Shown: piece after piece, positions 36,523-44,953 of the stretch
Layout: the number at the start of each line of letters is the position of its first letter
Numbering within the stretch: the first letter of the stretch is position 1
DNA from: Nocardia aobensis NBRC 100429
GTDB taxonomy: Bacteria; Actinomycetota; Actinomycetes; Mycobacteriales; Mycobacteriaceae
NCBI RefSeq assembly: GCF_000308375.1
Contig: NZ_BAFQ01000053.1
Coordinates: forward strand, 1-64,000
Reading direction: 5' to 3'
DNA: 64,000 bases
Made by a program: the position numbers and the translations under genes
The notes under the pieces: generated by a model
The model's database searches: none
Told to the model about the DNA's origin: nothing
Seen by the model: the letters and a program-made list of their open reading frames with translations, nothing else

Positions 36523-36855
36523 GTGCCCGCCTATATCTCTTCGCCGGAGCTGACCTTCGGCTTTCTGTTCGCTCTGGAAGATCCCGAGCGAATCGCCGAG
36601 GTGGTGCGAAATCTGATGGAGCGCCGCACGGTCTCGGTTTTTCGTCTGGCGCATGTCTCCGGCGCGGCCGGTCCACCGGAACGCTATGTCGTGAACTGGG
36701 CTGCCATCCCGCAGATTTCGATCACCACCGCCGCACCCGACGCCGATGCCATGCAGGCCGAGCGGATCATGCTGGTCAACGCATTTCTGGGCGAGGGCGG
36801 TGAGATCAGCTTGTACTCGGCGGACAGCAATCGCCCAGACGACAAGCGGCAGTGA
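36523..36855 (+). CDS. Hypothetical protein, 110 residues
   Basis: An unrecognised small protein starting with GTG (36523). Codon use is typical of real genes here, with mostly G/C third bases. The sequence has no membrane segment; it alternates strands and helices (LTFGFLFALEDPERIAEVV, then SVFRLAHVSG). The tail is polar. It stands alone between the DUF4254 gene and a short peptide gene on the same strand. Confidence 0.55.
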   Translation: MPAYISSPELTFGFLFALEDPERIAEVVRNLMERRTVSVFRLAHVSGAAGPPERYVVNWAAIPQISITTAAPDADAMQAERIMLVNAFLGEGGEISLYSADSNRPDDKRQ

Positions 36856-37012
36856 CGTTTTCCCATCGGCAGCACACAGGTTTTCGTTACGGAGACACTC
36901 CACACAGCGGCTCTTACGTCACTCTCAGCTACCGGCCAGCGGCGATTAAGTTCCGGGCAGCAGGGTGGGTTCTGGTCGATCGCCCGACACGGGGGTCGAC
37001 GGCCTGTGCCCC

Positions 37013-38182
37013 CTACAGAGAGGTAGAAGCATGATTCCGGTCATCATCGACACCGGTAGCGCCGCGTTGAGCGGCATCCTCGACACCGGCAGCGCCGCCC
37101 TCAGCGGTGTCCTGAACACCCTGTTCACCGGGTCGTTCGGCGGCTGATTCCGGCCCGCCCCCGGGGATCGTGCCCCGGGTCACTGCCCCGGCGCCCGCGG
37201 GCGCCGGGGCGGTGCCGTCTCCGGCGGAGTAGATGCGGCGCACCACATCCTCGATATCGGGTTCCTCGATGGACAGGTCGCGCACCTCGACCCGATTCGA
37301 GATGGCGGCGAGAAGCTGTGCGGCGGTGGTGATCTCGGGATCGAAGGCCAGCCGCTGCCGCATGCCGTCGGCCTCGGCGGCCAGCAGTGTCGCCCCCGCG
37401 AGGCCGGTGAGATCGTCACTGGGCCGGGCCAGATCCACCACCAGGACGCGGCGCGCGCCGACGGTGCGCGCCAGGCCCGGCAGCGTGCCGTCGTAGGCGA
37501 GGCGGCCGTGGTCGACCACCAGTACCCGTTCGCAGAGGCGCTCGATATCGCCCATGTCGTGGGTGGTGAGCAGCAGCGTGGTGCCGCTTTCCGCCCGTTC
37601 CCGGCGCAGGAATTCCCGTAGCCGCTGTTTGGAGAGCACGTCGAGGCCGATGGTCGGCTCATCGAGAATCAGCAGCTCCGGACGGTGCAGGAGCGCCGCG
37701 GCGATTTCGGCGCGCATTCGCTGTCCGAGGGAGAGTTGACGCACCGGGGTGTCGAGGGTGTGTCCCATTTCGAGCTGTTCGACGAGTTCGTCCGTGCGGC
37801 GGCGCGCCGCGTCCGGTTCCAGGCGATGGATGGCGGCCAGAATGGTGAACGATTCGCGCAGCGGCAGATCCCACCACAGCTGTGACCGCTGGCCGAACAC
37901 CACGCCGATCCGCCCGGCCAGTTCGCGCCGCCGGCGCACCGGGTCGAGCCCGCAGGTGCGCACGGTGCCGGAGGTCGGCACGAGGATGCCGGTGAGCATC
38001 TTGATCGTGGTGGATTTTCCGGCTCCGTTGGCGCCGATATAGCCGACCGCCGAACCGGTTTCGATGCGAAAGCTCATCGAGTCCACGGCGGTGAGCACTT
38101 CGCGCATGTGCCCGCGGCGGCCCCGGCGGCTGCGCCGGAGCACGAATTGCCTGGTCAGTTCCGATACTTCGACGGTGTTCAT
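37013..38182 (-). CDS. ABC-2 type exporter ATP-binding protein
   Basis: An ABC ATPase of up to 389 residues (COG4586-like). Motifs are Walker A GANGAGKST, signature QLSLGQRMRAE, Walker B LLILDEPTIGLD and the switch His in LLTTHDMGD. It powers the two permeases encoded upstream with 4- and 8-base overlaps; the exported substrate is unknown. The fold should end near DIEDVVRRIY (about residue 335). The remaining 55 or so residues are Gly/Ala/Glu-rich and lie antisense to a plausible peptide gene at 37031-37147. The tail may be real but non-domain, or the gene may have lost its original stop. Confidence 0.85.
   Translation of the reverse strand: MNTVEVSELTRQFVLRRSRRGRRGHMREVLTAVDSMSFRIETGSAVGYIGANGAGKSTTIKMLTGILVPTSGTVRTCGLDPVRRRRELAGRIGVVFGQRSQLWWDLPLRESFTILAAIHRLEPDAARRRTDELVEQLEMGHTLDTPVRQLSLGQRMRAEIAAALLHRPELLILDEPTIGLDVLSKQRLREFLRRERAESGTTLLLTTHDMGDIERLCERVLVVDHGRLAYDGTLPGLARTVGARRVLVVDLARPSDDLTGLAGATLLAAEADGMRQRLAFDPEITTAAQLLAAISNRVEVRDLSIEEPDIEDVVRRIYSAGDGTAPAPAGAGAVTRGTIPGGGPESAAERPGEQGVQDTAEGGAAGVEDAAQRGATGVDDDRNHASTSL
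37031..37147 (+). CDS. 38-residue peptide with tandem DTGSAALSG repeats
   Basis: A short gene with a good ribosome site (AGAGAGG) and strong G/C third-base preference in about 35 of 38 codons. The peptide has an 11-residue motif D-T-G-S-A-A-L-S-G-I/V-L twice, then a degenerate N-T-L-F-T-G-S-F-G-G end. It is uncharged apart from two Asp and is probably amphipathic or membrane-seeking. It lies antisense to the 3' tail of the ABC ATPase gene. I do not know its function; a small secreted or membrane peptide is possible. Confidence 0.5.
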   Translation: MIPVIIDTGSAALSGILDTGSAALSGVLNTLFTGSFGG

Positions 38183-39000
38183 CCGCCCCCTCCCTGATAG
38201 TGGCGTACCCCGTTGCGCCAGAGCGTCAACGCCATTATCCAAACCCACAGCGCCGCAAGCGGTCCGAACCAGGCCAGCCCGGCGGGCAGCCACGCCGGTC
38301 CGGGAAGGCCGAGGAGAGCGATCGTGGGCAGATAGGCGACGAACGAGACCGGTATCGCGAATCCGAACAGCGCCCGCAGCGGGCCGGAGAACACCGAACT
38401 CGGCTGCTGGGCGGCGAAGGATCCGCCGTAGGTGAAGCTGTTGGTGAGTTCCGAACCGTCCACCAGGTGGAATTGCAGGCCCGCGGCGCAGACGAACAGG
38501 CCGGCGAAAATGGCGATCCCGCTCAGTGTGCTGCTCACCGCCAGCACGATATGCGTTGGGCTCCAATCGATATCGTTGCCGATCAGGCCGGCGGTCAGGA
38601 CCACCGCCGCGACGGTGGCCCGCGACAGCCGCCGCAGCGATACATCGCTGGTGATCAGCTGGAGCAGCAGGGGCTGGGGGCGCAGGTGGAAGGCGTCGAG
38701 GGTGCCCATCCGAATGTAGGTCGCGAGGGTGTCGGTGTGGCCGACGGCGATCTGGGCGAGCGCGAAACTGAGGTTGGACAGACCGAACAGCAGCAGCATC
38801 TGGGTCGAGTTCAGGCCGCCCAGCGCCGTGACGTTGTGGTAGATCAGCCACATCTCCGCGAATTCGACCACGCCGATCAACAGGGAGGAGAACAGGTCGG
38901 TGGCGAAGGAGAGCGGATAGGCGCGCTGTGAGCGCATCCGCGAACGCAGCACGGCCACATAGGGTGTGAGCCTGCTGCCGTACGGTGCGAGCTCAGCCAC
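38179..39000 (-). CDS. ABC-2 type permease subunit 1
   Basis: A 273-residue membrane protein with about six hydrophobic segments, for example around 25-55, 100-150, 150-175 and 210-255. It resembles the DUF990/ABC-2 permeases of COG3694. It overlaps the ATPase start by four bases and the other permease by eight, so the three form one heteromeric transporter. Lack of a binding protein suggests export. Confidence 0.82.
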   Translation of the reverse strand: MAELAPYGSRLTPYVAVLRSRMRSQRAYPLSFATDLFSSLLIGVVEFAEMWLIYHNVTALGGLNSTQMLLLFGLSNLSFALAQIAVGHTDTLATYIRMGTLDAFHLRPQPLLLQLITSDVSLRRLSRATVAAVVLTAGLIGNDIDWSPTHIVLAVSSTLSGIAIFAGLFVCAAGLQFHLVDGSELTNSFTYGGSFAAQQPSSVFSGPLRALFGFAIPVSFVAYLPTIALLGLPGPAWLPAGLAWFGPLAALWVWIMALTLWRNGVRHYQGGGG

Positions 39001-39799
39001 CCTGCACCTCCAGTTTGCGCCGGCCCGCCGCGATGAGCGTCCGGCCGATGCCGATCGCGATGGCGATCCACAACACCTGCATGCCGATGACCGACCACGC
39101 CGCCGAACCCGTCGCCCGGCCGGACAGCACGTCGACCGGCCCCTGCAGCAGCCAGGGAAACGGGGTCAGCCGCGCGGCGGTGGCCAGCGGTGCCGGAAAC
39201 AGATGGATGGGTACGTAGAGGCCGGCGAAGAACGTGGACAGGATCTGATAGAGCATCCGGATTCCGCGCGTCTCGATCAGCCAGAAACCCAGCAGGCTCA
39301 CCGAGAACAACAGCAACAGCGAAAGCGTCACGGCCGCAACGACACTGACGGCGCCAAGCAGATACGGCGCGAAGGTGCCGGGCAACACCAGCTGCGCCGT
39401 GATCAGACCGGTGGCGACCGACGGCAGGCCGCGCAGCGCCAGCGTGCACGACGATCCGCCGAGATCGGTTGCCAGATAGAAGAATTGGATATCGATGGGG
39501 CGTTGCAGATCGACCGCCACATCGCCGGTGCGCACCCGCTCGGCGATATCGTGCGGTGGCCCCATCACTCGCAGGGCGCCCAGCATGGCCTGCGACAACC
39601 ACACGTAGGCGCCGATCGACGCACCGGTGTAGCCGCCGAAGCCCGGCGTGGAGCGCGCCGCCGCGATCATCACCGCGGCCCGGATGAGGCCGAAGACGAC
39701 ATTGGCGGCCAAGCCCGCGAAGACGGCCGACCGGTAATTCCATTGACGCCTGAATCCGGCGCCGAACAGATGTGAATAAACCCCCGAGAGTGCGCGCAC
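38993..39799 (-). CDS. ABC-2 type permease subunit 2
   Basis: A 268-residue membrane protein, COG4587-like. Hydrophobic segments occur at about 25-45, 110-165 (two), 170-190 and 225-255. It is the first gene of the exporter operon. It is divergent from the EctB-like transaminase, and a long inverted repeat lies in the gap, so the two units may share a regulator. Confidence 0.82.
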   Translation of the reverse strand: MRALSGVYSHLFGAGFRRQWNYRSAVFAGLAANVVFGLIRAAVMIAAARSTPGFGGYTGASIGAYVWLSQAMLGALRVMGPPHDIAERVRTGDVAVDLQRPIDIQFFYLATDLGGSSCTLALRGLPSVATGLITAQLVLPGTFAPYLLGAVSVVAAVTLSLLLLFSVSLLGFWLIETRGIRMLYQILSTFFAGLYVPIHLFPAPLATAARLTPFPWLLQGPVDVLSGRATGSAAWSVIGMQVLWIAIAIGIGRTLIAAGRRKLEVQGG

Positions 39800-39940
39800 A
39801 AGTTGTCCAGAATACGACGTGGTCCCCCGCTCGGCGAGCGAATTTCGAAGAACCGGAGCAGGGCAGTCCGAGCGGTCGGTATGGTCGTCGCACCCGATGG
39901 CCGGATCGCTTTGCGCAAAACCTTGCCGCGACCTCCATCA

Positions 39941-39970
39941 CAGTGTTAGAAACAGTCATGTTTCACACTG
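39941..39970. promoter_or_regulatory. Long inverted repeat in exporter/transaminase divergent gap
   Basis: CAGTGT-ta-GAAAC pairs with GTTTC-ACACTG around AGTCAT: 11-base arms with one two-base bulge. It lies 38 bases before the transaminase start. Size and symmetry suit a TetR- or GntR-type operator controlling one or both divergent units. No regulator gene is adjacent. Confidence 0.6.
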
Positions 39971-40007
39971 GGGTCGCAGCGGTGGCTCCCGCCCCTGAGG
40001 ACCGCCT

Positions 40008-41261
40008 ATGACCACCGTTTTCGAAACGCTGGAATCGGATGTGCGCGGATACTGCCGGGTCTGGCCGACGGTCTTCGACACCGCCCGCGGCGCCTGGCTC
40101 CGCGACGAGCAGGGCCGCGACTATCTCGATTTCTTCGCCGGAGCCGGCACGCTCAACTACGGGCACAACAACCCGATCCTGAAGGCGGCCCTGCTGGACT
40201 ATCTGTCCCGCGACGGGCTCACCCACGGCCTGGACATGTCGACGGTCGCCAAGCGTGACCTGCTCGAGGCGCTGCGCGACCTGATCCTCGTGCCGCGCGG
40301 ATTCGACTACAAGATCCAATTCCCGGGCCCGACCGGGGCGAACGCGGTGGAGGCGGCGCTGAAGCTGGCCCGCAAGATCACCGGGCGCAGCACGGTGGTG
40401 AACTTCACCAACGCCTTTCACGGCATGACGCTGGGTGCGCTGGCCGTGACCGGTAACGCCGCCAAACGGGCGGGGGCCGGCGTGCCGCTGCCACACGTCC
40501 ATCCGATGCCCTATGACGGCTACCTGGGCGGTGCGGACGAGCTGGCGTGGATCGAGCGGATGCTCGACGACACCTCCTCCGGGGTGGACAAGCCGGCGGC
40601 CGTGATCGTGGAAACGGTGCAGGGCGAGGGCGGGGTGAACATCGCCCGCGCCGAGTGGTTGCGCCGGCTCGCGGAAATGGTCGCGGCGCGCGGAATTCTG
40701 CTGATCGTCGACGATGTGCAGATGGGTTGCGGGCGGACCGGGCCGTTCTTCTCCTTCGAGACGGCGGGTATCACCCCGGATATCGTCACGCTCTCGAAGT
40801 CCATCGGCGGCTACGGCCTGCCGATGGCGCTGGTGTTGATGAAACGCGAACTGGACCAGTGGGCGCCGGGTGAGCACAACGGCACCTTCCGCGGCAACAA
40901 CCCGGCCTTCGTCACCGCGCGGGTGGCGCTGGAGGAGTACTGGCGCGACGACCGGCTCGAGCTCGCCACACTGGCCCGCGGCGAGCGGGTACGTGCGGCG
41001 CTGGCGCGGGTGGCGGATGCGGTGGGCGGATTGTCCACGCGCGGCCGGGGTTTGGTGCACGGCCTGGTCTTCGACGACGCCTCGGAGGCGGGCAAGGTGA
41101 GCCGGGTCGCCTTCGAGGAGGGGCTGCTCGTGGAGACCTCGGGCGCCTGTGACGAGGTTGTGAAACTGCTTCCGCCACTCACGATTTCGGATTCCGAGTT
41201 GGATCACGGACTCGAAATACTGGCGCGCGCTGTCGATATCGTCTGCGGCAGGCGCGGCTAG
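40008..41261 (+). CDS. Diaminobutyrate-2-oxoglutarate transaminase (EctB-like)
   Basis: A 417-residue class III PLP aminotransferase close to EctB, which makes L-2,4-diaminobutyrate from aspartate semialdehyde and glutamate. Marks are FFAGAGTLNYGHN near residue 43, GPTGANAVEAALKLAR near 106, FHGMTLGALAVTGN, the D-D-V-Q-M-G-C-G-R-T-G cofactor loop, and the PLP lysine in TLSKSIGGYG (about 264). No ectA or ectC gene lies nearby, so ectoine synthesis is not implied here. Diaminobutyrate could serve a siderophore or peptide product, or the enzyme may use another omega-amino acid. Confidence 0.8.
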   Translation: MTTVFETLESDVRGYCRVWPTVFDTARGAWLRDEQGRDYLDFFAGAGTLNYGHNNPILKAALLDYLSRDGLTHGLDMSTVAKRDLLEALRDLILVPRGFDYKIQFPGPTGANAVEAALKLARKITGRSTVVNFTNAFHGMTLGALAVTGNAAKRAGAGVPLPHVHPMPYDGYLGGADELAWIERMLDDTSSGVDKPAAVIVETVQGEGGVNIARAEWLRRLAEMVAARGILLIVDDVQMGCGRTGPFFSFETAGITPDIVTLSKSIGGYGLPMALVLMKRELDQWAPGEHNGTFRGNNPAFVTARVALEEYWRDDRLELATLARGERVRAALARVADAVGGLSTRGRGLVHGLVFDDASEAGKVSRVAFEEGLLVETSGACDEVVKLLPPLTISDSELDHGLEILARAVDIVCGRRG

Positions 41262-41305
41262 GGGGATCGGACCGTCGGCTGCCGACCCACACCCGGCAGC
41301 CGGCC

Positions 41306-41341
41306 GCGGGACCGGGTTTCCGCTGCGGGGCCCGGTCCCGC
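41306..41341. terminator. Hairpin between convergent transaminase and prenyltransferase genes
   Basis: GCGGGACCGGG (41306-41316) pairs with CCCGGTCCCGC (41331-41341) around a 14-base loop. Both flanking genes converge on it. Confidence 0.65.
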
Positions 41342-41378
41342 ACCTTCGGGTGCGCCTCGGACGGTATGACACGGACGG

Positions 41379-42299
41379 CTATGAAACGGACGGCTCCGAA
41401 TCGGATGTCTTCATCTTGTCCAGGATTCTGGGCTGCCACTGGTAGAACCAGCTGAATTTGTAGGATTCTCCGGCGGGCGACGAGGTGGCGGCAAAGGTGA
41501 ATCGGCGATCGTTCGTGGCGAACGGGGCCTTGTCGGCGAGTTCCTGGAAGCGCGGTTCGATCGGAATCGGGAGCGTGGCCGGATCCGGTGTGATCACCGG
41601 GAAGCACAGTCGCTCGATCCGGGAGGATTCCCAGCCGAACGTGGCGTAGATGTCGAATGCTTTCGCGGTGACGGCGAGGAATTGCGCGCTCGGTTCCGGA
41701 AGTCCGGCGTCCCGATGGAGTGCGGCGACGGCCTCGGGTGCGAAGTGCTCGGCGGGCAGTCCGGGGAAGTACACGTTCATCGTCTTGTCGTGATAGTCGA
41801 TGCCGAGCAGGCCGACCTTGTCCGCCAAGGCGTGCGCGGCGAACATGCGGGCGTGGTCGGCGAGGCCGGCCGGCATGGACGGGAGTGCGGCGAGGTCCGC
41901 CACGTTCCGGACGTCGTCCGCGGGGAAGAACGGCCAGATCTTCTTGAAGCCGCCGGCGACGCCGATGTCGATGCCGTAGCTGTCGACGGGGCATTGTTTC
42001 CGGACCTGGTCCAGCAGGGATCCGATCGGATGATCGGTCTGCGGGATCAGTCCGTTCGAGCGCGCGATGTCGTAGGGGTCGATGTCTTTCGGCAGCGTGA
42101 GGAAGCGATAGTCGAGGTCTCCCGCACGACGGGCCTCGGTGACGACTCGGAAAGAGATCACCGATTGGGTGAGCATCGTGCCGAATGCGGTCAGGACCGG
42201 CCATACCGCGTCTCGGGTGCACGGGACGTTCGCCAGCCGTGCGGATTTCTCGATGGCCACATACAGATCGTCCAGCGCGAATTCGGTAGTGGTGGACAT
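41379..42299 (-). CDS. NphB/CloQ-type (ABBA) aromatic prenyltransferase
   Basis: A 306-residue soluble prenyltransferase of the ABBA fold, closer to NphB than CloQ. It attaches a dimethylallyl, geranyl or similar group to an aromatic ring. Segments that line up with NphB include DDLYVAIEKSARL at the start, DIGVAGGFKKIWPFFP, IDYHDKTMNVYF and GWESSRIERLCFPVI; the length also agrees (NphB about 307). The Lys/Tyr/Arg residues in these segments fit the pyrophosphate-binding tunnel. The ATG at 42299 has AGGAAGGACGC upstream. No polyketide synthase or terpene gene is next to it, so it is an orphan whose acceptor is unknown. Confidence 0.88.
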   Translation of the reverse strand: MSTTTEFALDDLYVAIEKSARLANVPCTRDAVWPVLTAFGTMLTQSVISFRVVTEARRAGDLDYRFLTLPKDIDPYDIARSNGLIPQTDHPIGSLLDQVRKQCPVDSYGIDIGVAGGFKKIWPFFPADDVRNVADLAALPSMPAGLADHARMFAAHALADKVGLLGIDYHDKTMNVYFPGLPAEHFAPEAVAALHRDAGLPEPSAQFLAVTAKAFDIYATFGWESSRIERLCFPVITPDPATLPIPIEPRFQELADKAPFATNDRRFTFAATSSPAGESYKFSWFYQWQPRILDKMKTSDSEPSVS

Positions 42300-42586
42300 G
42301 CGTCCTTCCTGAGAGGGTGCTACGAACAACAGCGCGGTGCCGCCGAGACGACGGCCGGACGGTCGGCGCAGTCGAATGCGGAACGCGCACTGGAGTTTAC
42401 GAAGCGATGTGGCCGATGGGCTTGCGCCGACTGCCCGCTGCTGGGAGCCCCTCGGATCCGAACGTGCGAGAGCCCGTGCCGAACGAGGAAGGGTGAGCGC
42501 TCGGAGAAGCGGACGTCGAATGCGCCCGAGTGGGAAAGATCGACGCTACCGGGCCGATATTTCGTGGCGATCCGGTGCTCTCGTGG

Positions 42587-42659
42587 AGCGGATGACGGGA
42601 TTCGAACCCGCGACCCTCACCTTGGCAAGGTGATGCGCTACCAACTGCGCTACATCCGC
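42587..42659 (-). tRNA. tRNA-Gly (GCC)
   Basis: A 73-base cloverleaf without encoded CCA. Acceptor arms GCGGATG and CATCCGC pair fully, the anticodon stem TCACC/GGTGA carries GCC in loop TTGCCAA, and the T-arm is GCGGGTTCGAATCCCGT. Confidence 0.96.
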
Positions 42660-42716
42660 ATCCCGCCTCGCGGCGGTGCGAGAAAAACAATAGCCGATCG
42701 CGGCGCGCAACCGCGA

Positions 42717-42741
42717 ATCCGCAGGTCAGCGACCTGCGGAT
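42717..42741 (-). terminator. Terminator after the DUF445 gene
   Basis: ATCCGCAGGTC and GACCTGCGGAT are perfect reverse complements around a three-base loop, seven bases downstream of the DUF445 stop on the minus strand and upstream of tRNA-Gly. Confidence 0.75.
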
Positions 42742-42747
42742 AGGGCG

Positions 42748-43962
42748 TCAGCTGAGCAGGAGGTGGACCTGCAATTCACCCACCAGGAAGCCGAGCACAC
42801 CGCCGATGGCGACCAGTTTCCACTCGTCCTGTTTGAACGCCGGGCGCAGCAACCCTTCGTATTCGTCGTCGGTGAGCTGGCGGGTCTTCTCGATCACCAG
42901 GTTGCGCAGATCCAGCGTGCGCATCGCGTGGTCTTCGAATCCGGCTGCGGCACTGCGGATATAGGCCAGCATCTCGGGGACGATCTCGCGTTTGACCCGG
43001 GTGATGGAGTCGCCGGCGACCAGCATCACCAGCGGTCGCGCGGGCGCGGACTGGGTATCGATGAATTCGTCCATCCGCCGCGCCAGGATCGATGCCAGCC
43101 GGTCCGAACGCTCCCCGTTGAGGACCGCCTCGAGCATCTTGGCCGGGGTGAGGATTTCGGTGGCGATCAGATCGCCGTAGTCGATACAGACCTGTTCGCG
43201 GCGCTTGTGGAACAAGCCCTGCCAGAAGACTCGGCCGAAGATCCGCCACGGCCGCACCGGCCGGAAGATCATCTGCAGCGCCAGCCAGTCGGTGACCAGG
43301 CCGGTGAATCCGCCGAACAGCGGCATCAGCCAGGAGGAGTGGGTGAAGGCCCAGGTGACCATCTGCACGAAGCCCAGCAGTGTGCCGAACAACAGGCCGG
43401 AGCGCACGATGAAGCGCAGCTCGTGATGGCCCACCCGGCGCACCATCTCCACCAGCAGCGCCTTGTCGTTGACCAGGGTGTCGATGGCGATGGAGCGCAG
43501 ATCCATGATCTGGTCGAGATTGGTCCGCAGGTCGGTGACGATCTCGTCGATGAGGTCGGGGACGTCGCGCTGGACGCGGCGGATCATCGCCTCGCGGGCG
43601 AACTGCGGCATGGTCACCCACAGCCGCGGTTCGTAGCGCATCATCAGCTCGTCGACGGTGTGCGCGACGGCGTCGTCGAGTGGTTCGCGCAGGGTGGTGG
43701 TGAGCTCGGCGACATCGATGCGGCCGAGGATCTCCTGCGGATCGATCAGCCGCGAGAACATCAGATCCACCGCGATCGTCGCCATCCGCGGCGCGGCCTT
43801 GGGGATCACGCCCTGCCAGCCGAACCAGGGCGGGATGCCGCGGAATTCCAAGGGGCGGCAGAGCATTTCGACGGCGACGAGTTTGGTGGTCCAGCCGATG
43901 AACGCGGCGATCACCGGAATCGAGCAGTAGAGCAGCCAGTGCTCGGTGAAATCGGCGATCAC
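42748..43962 (-). CDS. DUF445-family membrane protein
   Basis: A 404-residue protein with an N-terminal membrane segment (about 10-30), one or two central ones (about 188-235, around LLFGTLLGFVQMVTWAF) and a C-terminal one (about 385-403). Long helical soluble parts lie between them. It has the repeated internal motif of DUF445 proteins: IGWTTKLVAVEMLCRP early and LVTDWLALQMIFRP mid-protein, each followed by a fold-back about G-V-I-P-K or F-H-K-R. Function is unknown; it is common in actinobacteria. Confidence 0.8.
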   Translation of the reverse strand: MIADFTEHWLLYCSIPVIAAFIGWTTKLVAVEMLCRPLEFRGIPPWFGWQGVIPKAAPRMATIAVDLMFSRLIDPQEILGRIDVAELTTTLREPLDDAVAHTVDELMMRYEPRLWVTMPQFAREAMIRRVQRDVPDLIDEIVTDLRTNLDQIMDLRSIAIDTLVNDKALLVEMVRRVGHHELRFIVRSGLLFGTLLGFVQMVTWAFTHSSWLMPLFGGFTGLVTDWLALQMIFRPVRPWRIFGRVFWQGLFHKRREQVCIDYGDLIATEILTPAKMLEAVLNGERSDRLASILARRMDEFIDTQSAPARPLVMLVAGDSITRVKREIVPEMLAYIRSAAAGFEDHAMRTLDLRNLVIEKTRQLTDDEYEGLLRPAFKQDEWKLVAIGGVLGFLVGELQVHLLLS

Positions 43963-44073
43963 GCGTCCGCCCGGTGGGAAATCGCTGCACAGCGGTGATT
44001 CGGCGAACAGCGCCGGAACGATGGAGAAGTGTCGAGCCGCACGCGCGAACTGTAACAGGTTCTAGAGGAGTGC

Positions 44074-44517
44074 CTACTGGGAGCCGGGGGTGGCGGCCAG
44101 GAACATGTAGCTCTTCTCCTCGACCCGTCGCGCGATCCGCCACGCGCCGTCGACGCGGGTGAAGGTGTCCAGGTACCACAGCCCGCACAGCATGAGGTTC
44201 TGCTGACCCTCCGCCCCGCCGAGGAGCATCGGATTGTGGCACATGGTGCGGCCGGTGGCGCTGTCCCCGTCGATGGTGATCGAGGAGTTGCTGATCAGAT
44301 GCTGGAAGGCGGGGAAGTTCGGCATCACCGTGGCGAGGAACTTCTTGATCTCGGACAGCCCACCGCTGGCGCCGCCCATGGCCGAATAGTCGATGTGCGC
44401 GTCCGCGGTGAAGACGTCGTCGAGCAGATCCCACTGCTGGGTGTCCACGGCATGGGAGTATCGGACCATCAGATCCTCGATCTCGATCCGATCCGAAATC
44501 TCTTGCAGCGACAGCAT
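44074..44517 (-). CDS. SnoaL-like / NTF2-family protein
   Basis: A 147-residue cone-shaped alpha+beta protein of the SnoaL/NTF2-like superfamily, related to dehydratase or ring-hydroxylation-accessory folds. Marks are EIEDLMVRYSHAVDTQQWDLL near the start and FTADAHIDYS after it; the C-terminal half has GLWYLDTFTRVDGAWRIARR. D-H pairs typical of the scytalone dehydratase-like branch are present. The substrate is unknown. It stands alone between DUF445 and an MmcQ-type gene. Confidence 0.78.
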   Translation of the reverse strand: MLSLQEISDRIEIEDLMVRYSHAVDTQQWDLLDDVFTADAHIDYSAMGGASGGLSEIKKFLATVMPNFPAFQHLISNSSITIDGDSATGRTMCHNPMLLGGAEGQQNLMLCGLWYLDTFTRVDGAWRIARRVEEKSYMFLAATPGSQ

Positions 44518-44554
44518 ATTTCCTCCAGTGGTAGCGGCTCGGCGACGATGCGGG

Positions 44555-44896
44555 CTATTCGGAAGCCGCGTCGAAGGCGCGCACGAGCGTGCGCGGCGCC
44601 TTGTGTCGCCAGGCGTCGGTGAGCAACTCGCTCAGTAGGCCGGTGTCGGCGGCGCCCAGCTCGACGCGGACCGCCGACAGCCGCTTGCCCCACCACTTCT
44701 CCGCGCAGCAGTCCGGATATTCCGCGACCGCCTCCCGGATATCGGCTTCACTCGCCATTACGTGCGCGTGGGCGGGGTCGGGCAGCGTCGCGAAGATCGC
44801 CTTGCGGACGCGGAACGACGGCATGTCGAAATGCGGCGCTTCAATGGACTCGGGGAGTCCCAGCGCAATCCGCCGGACGTCGTCGGCATCGGCCAT
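44555..44896 (-). CDS. MmcQ/YjbR-family protein
   Basis: A 113-residue protein of the MmcQ/YjbR family (cyclically permuted DNA-binding CyaY-like fold). It has DVRRIALGLPESIEAPHFDMPSFRV at the start, described by the L-G-L-P-E-S and H-F-D-M-P-S-F-R-V motifs, and a C-terminal W-W-G-K-R-L region. A role in nucleic-acid binding is suggested for the family but not established. Confidence 0.78.
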   Translation of the reverse strand: MADADDVRRIALGLPESIEAPHFDMPSFRVRKAIFATLPDPAHAHVMASEADIREAVAEYPDCCAEKWWGKRLSAVRVELGAADTGLLSELLTDAWRHKAPRTLVRAFDAASE

Positions 44897-44953
44897 GGGC
44901 CGATTATGCGGCCGAATTCGTGCCCTCGCGGCCGGTTCGGCGAGATGGGCCGG

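Noticed and set aside
40008..41261. Calling an ectoine biosynthesis locus
   Set aside because: No ectA, ectC or ectD gene is adjacent.
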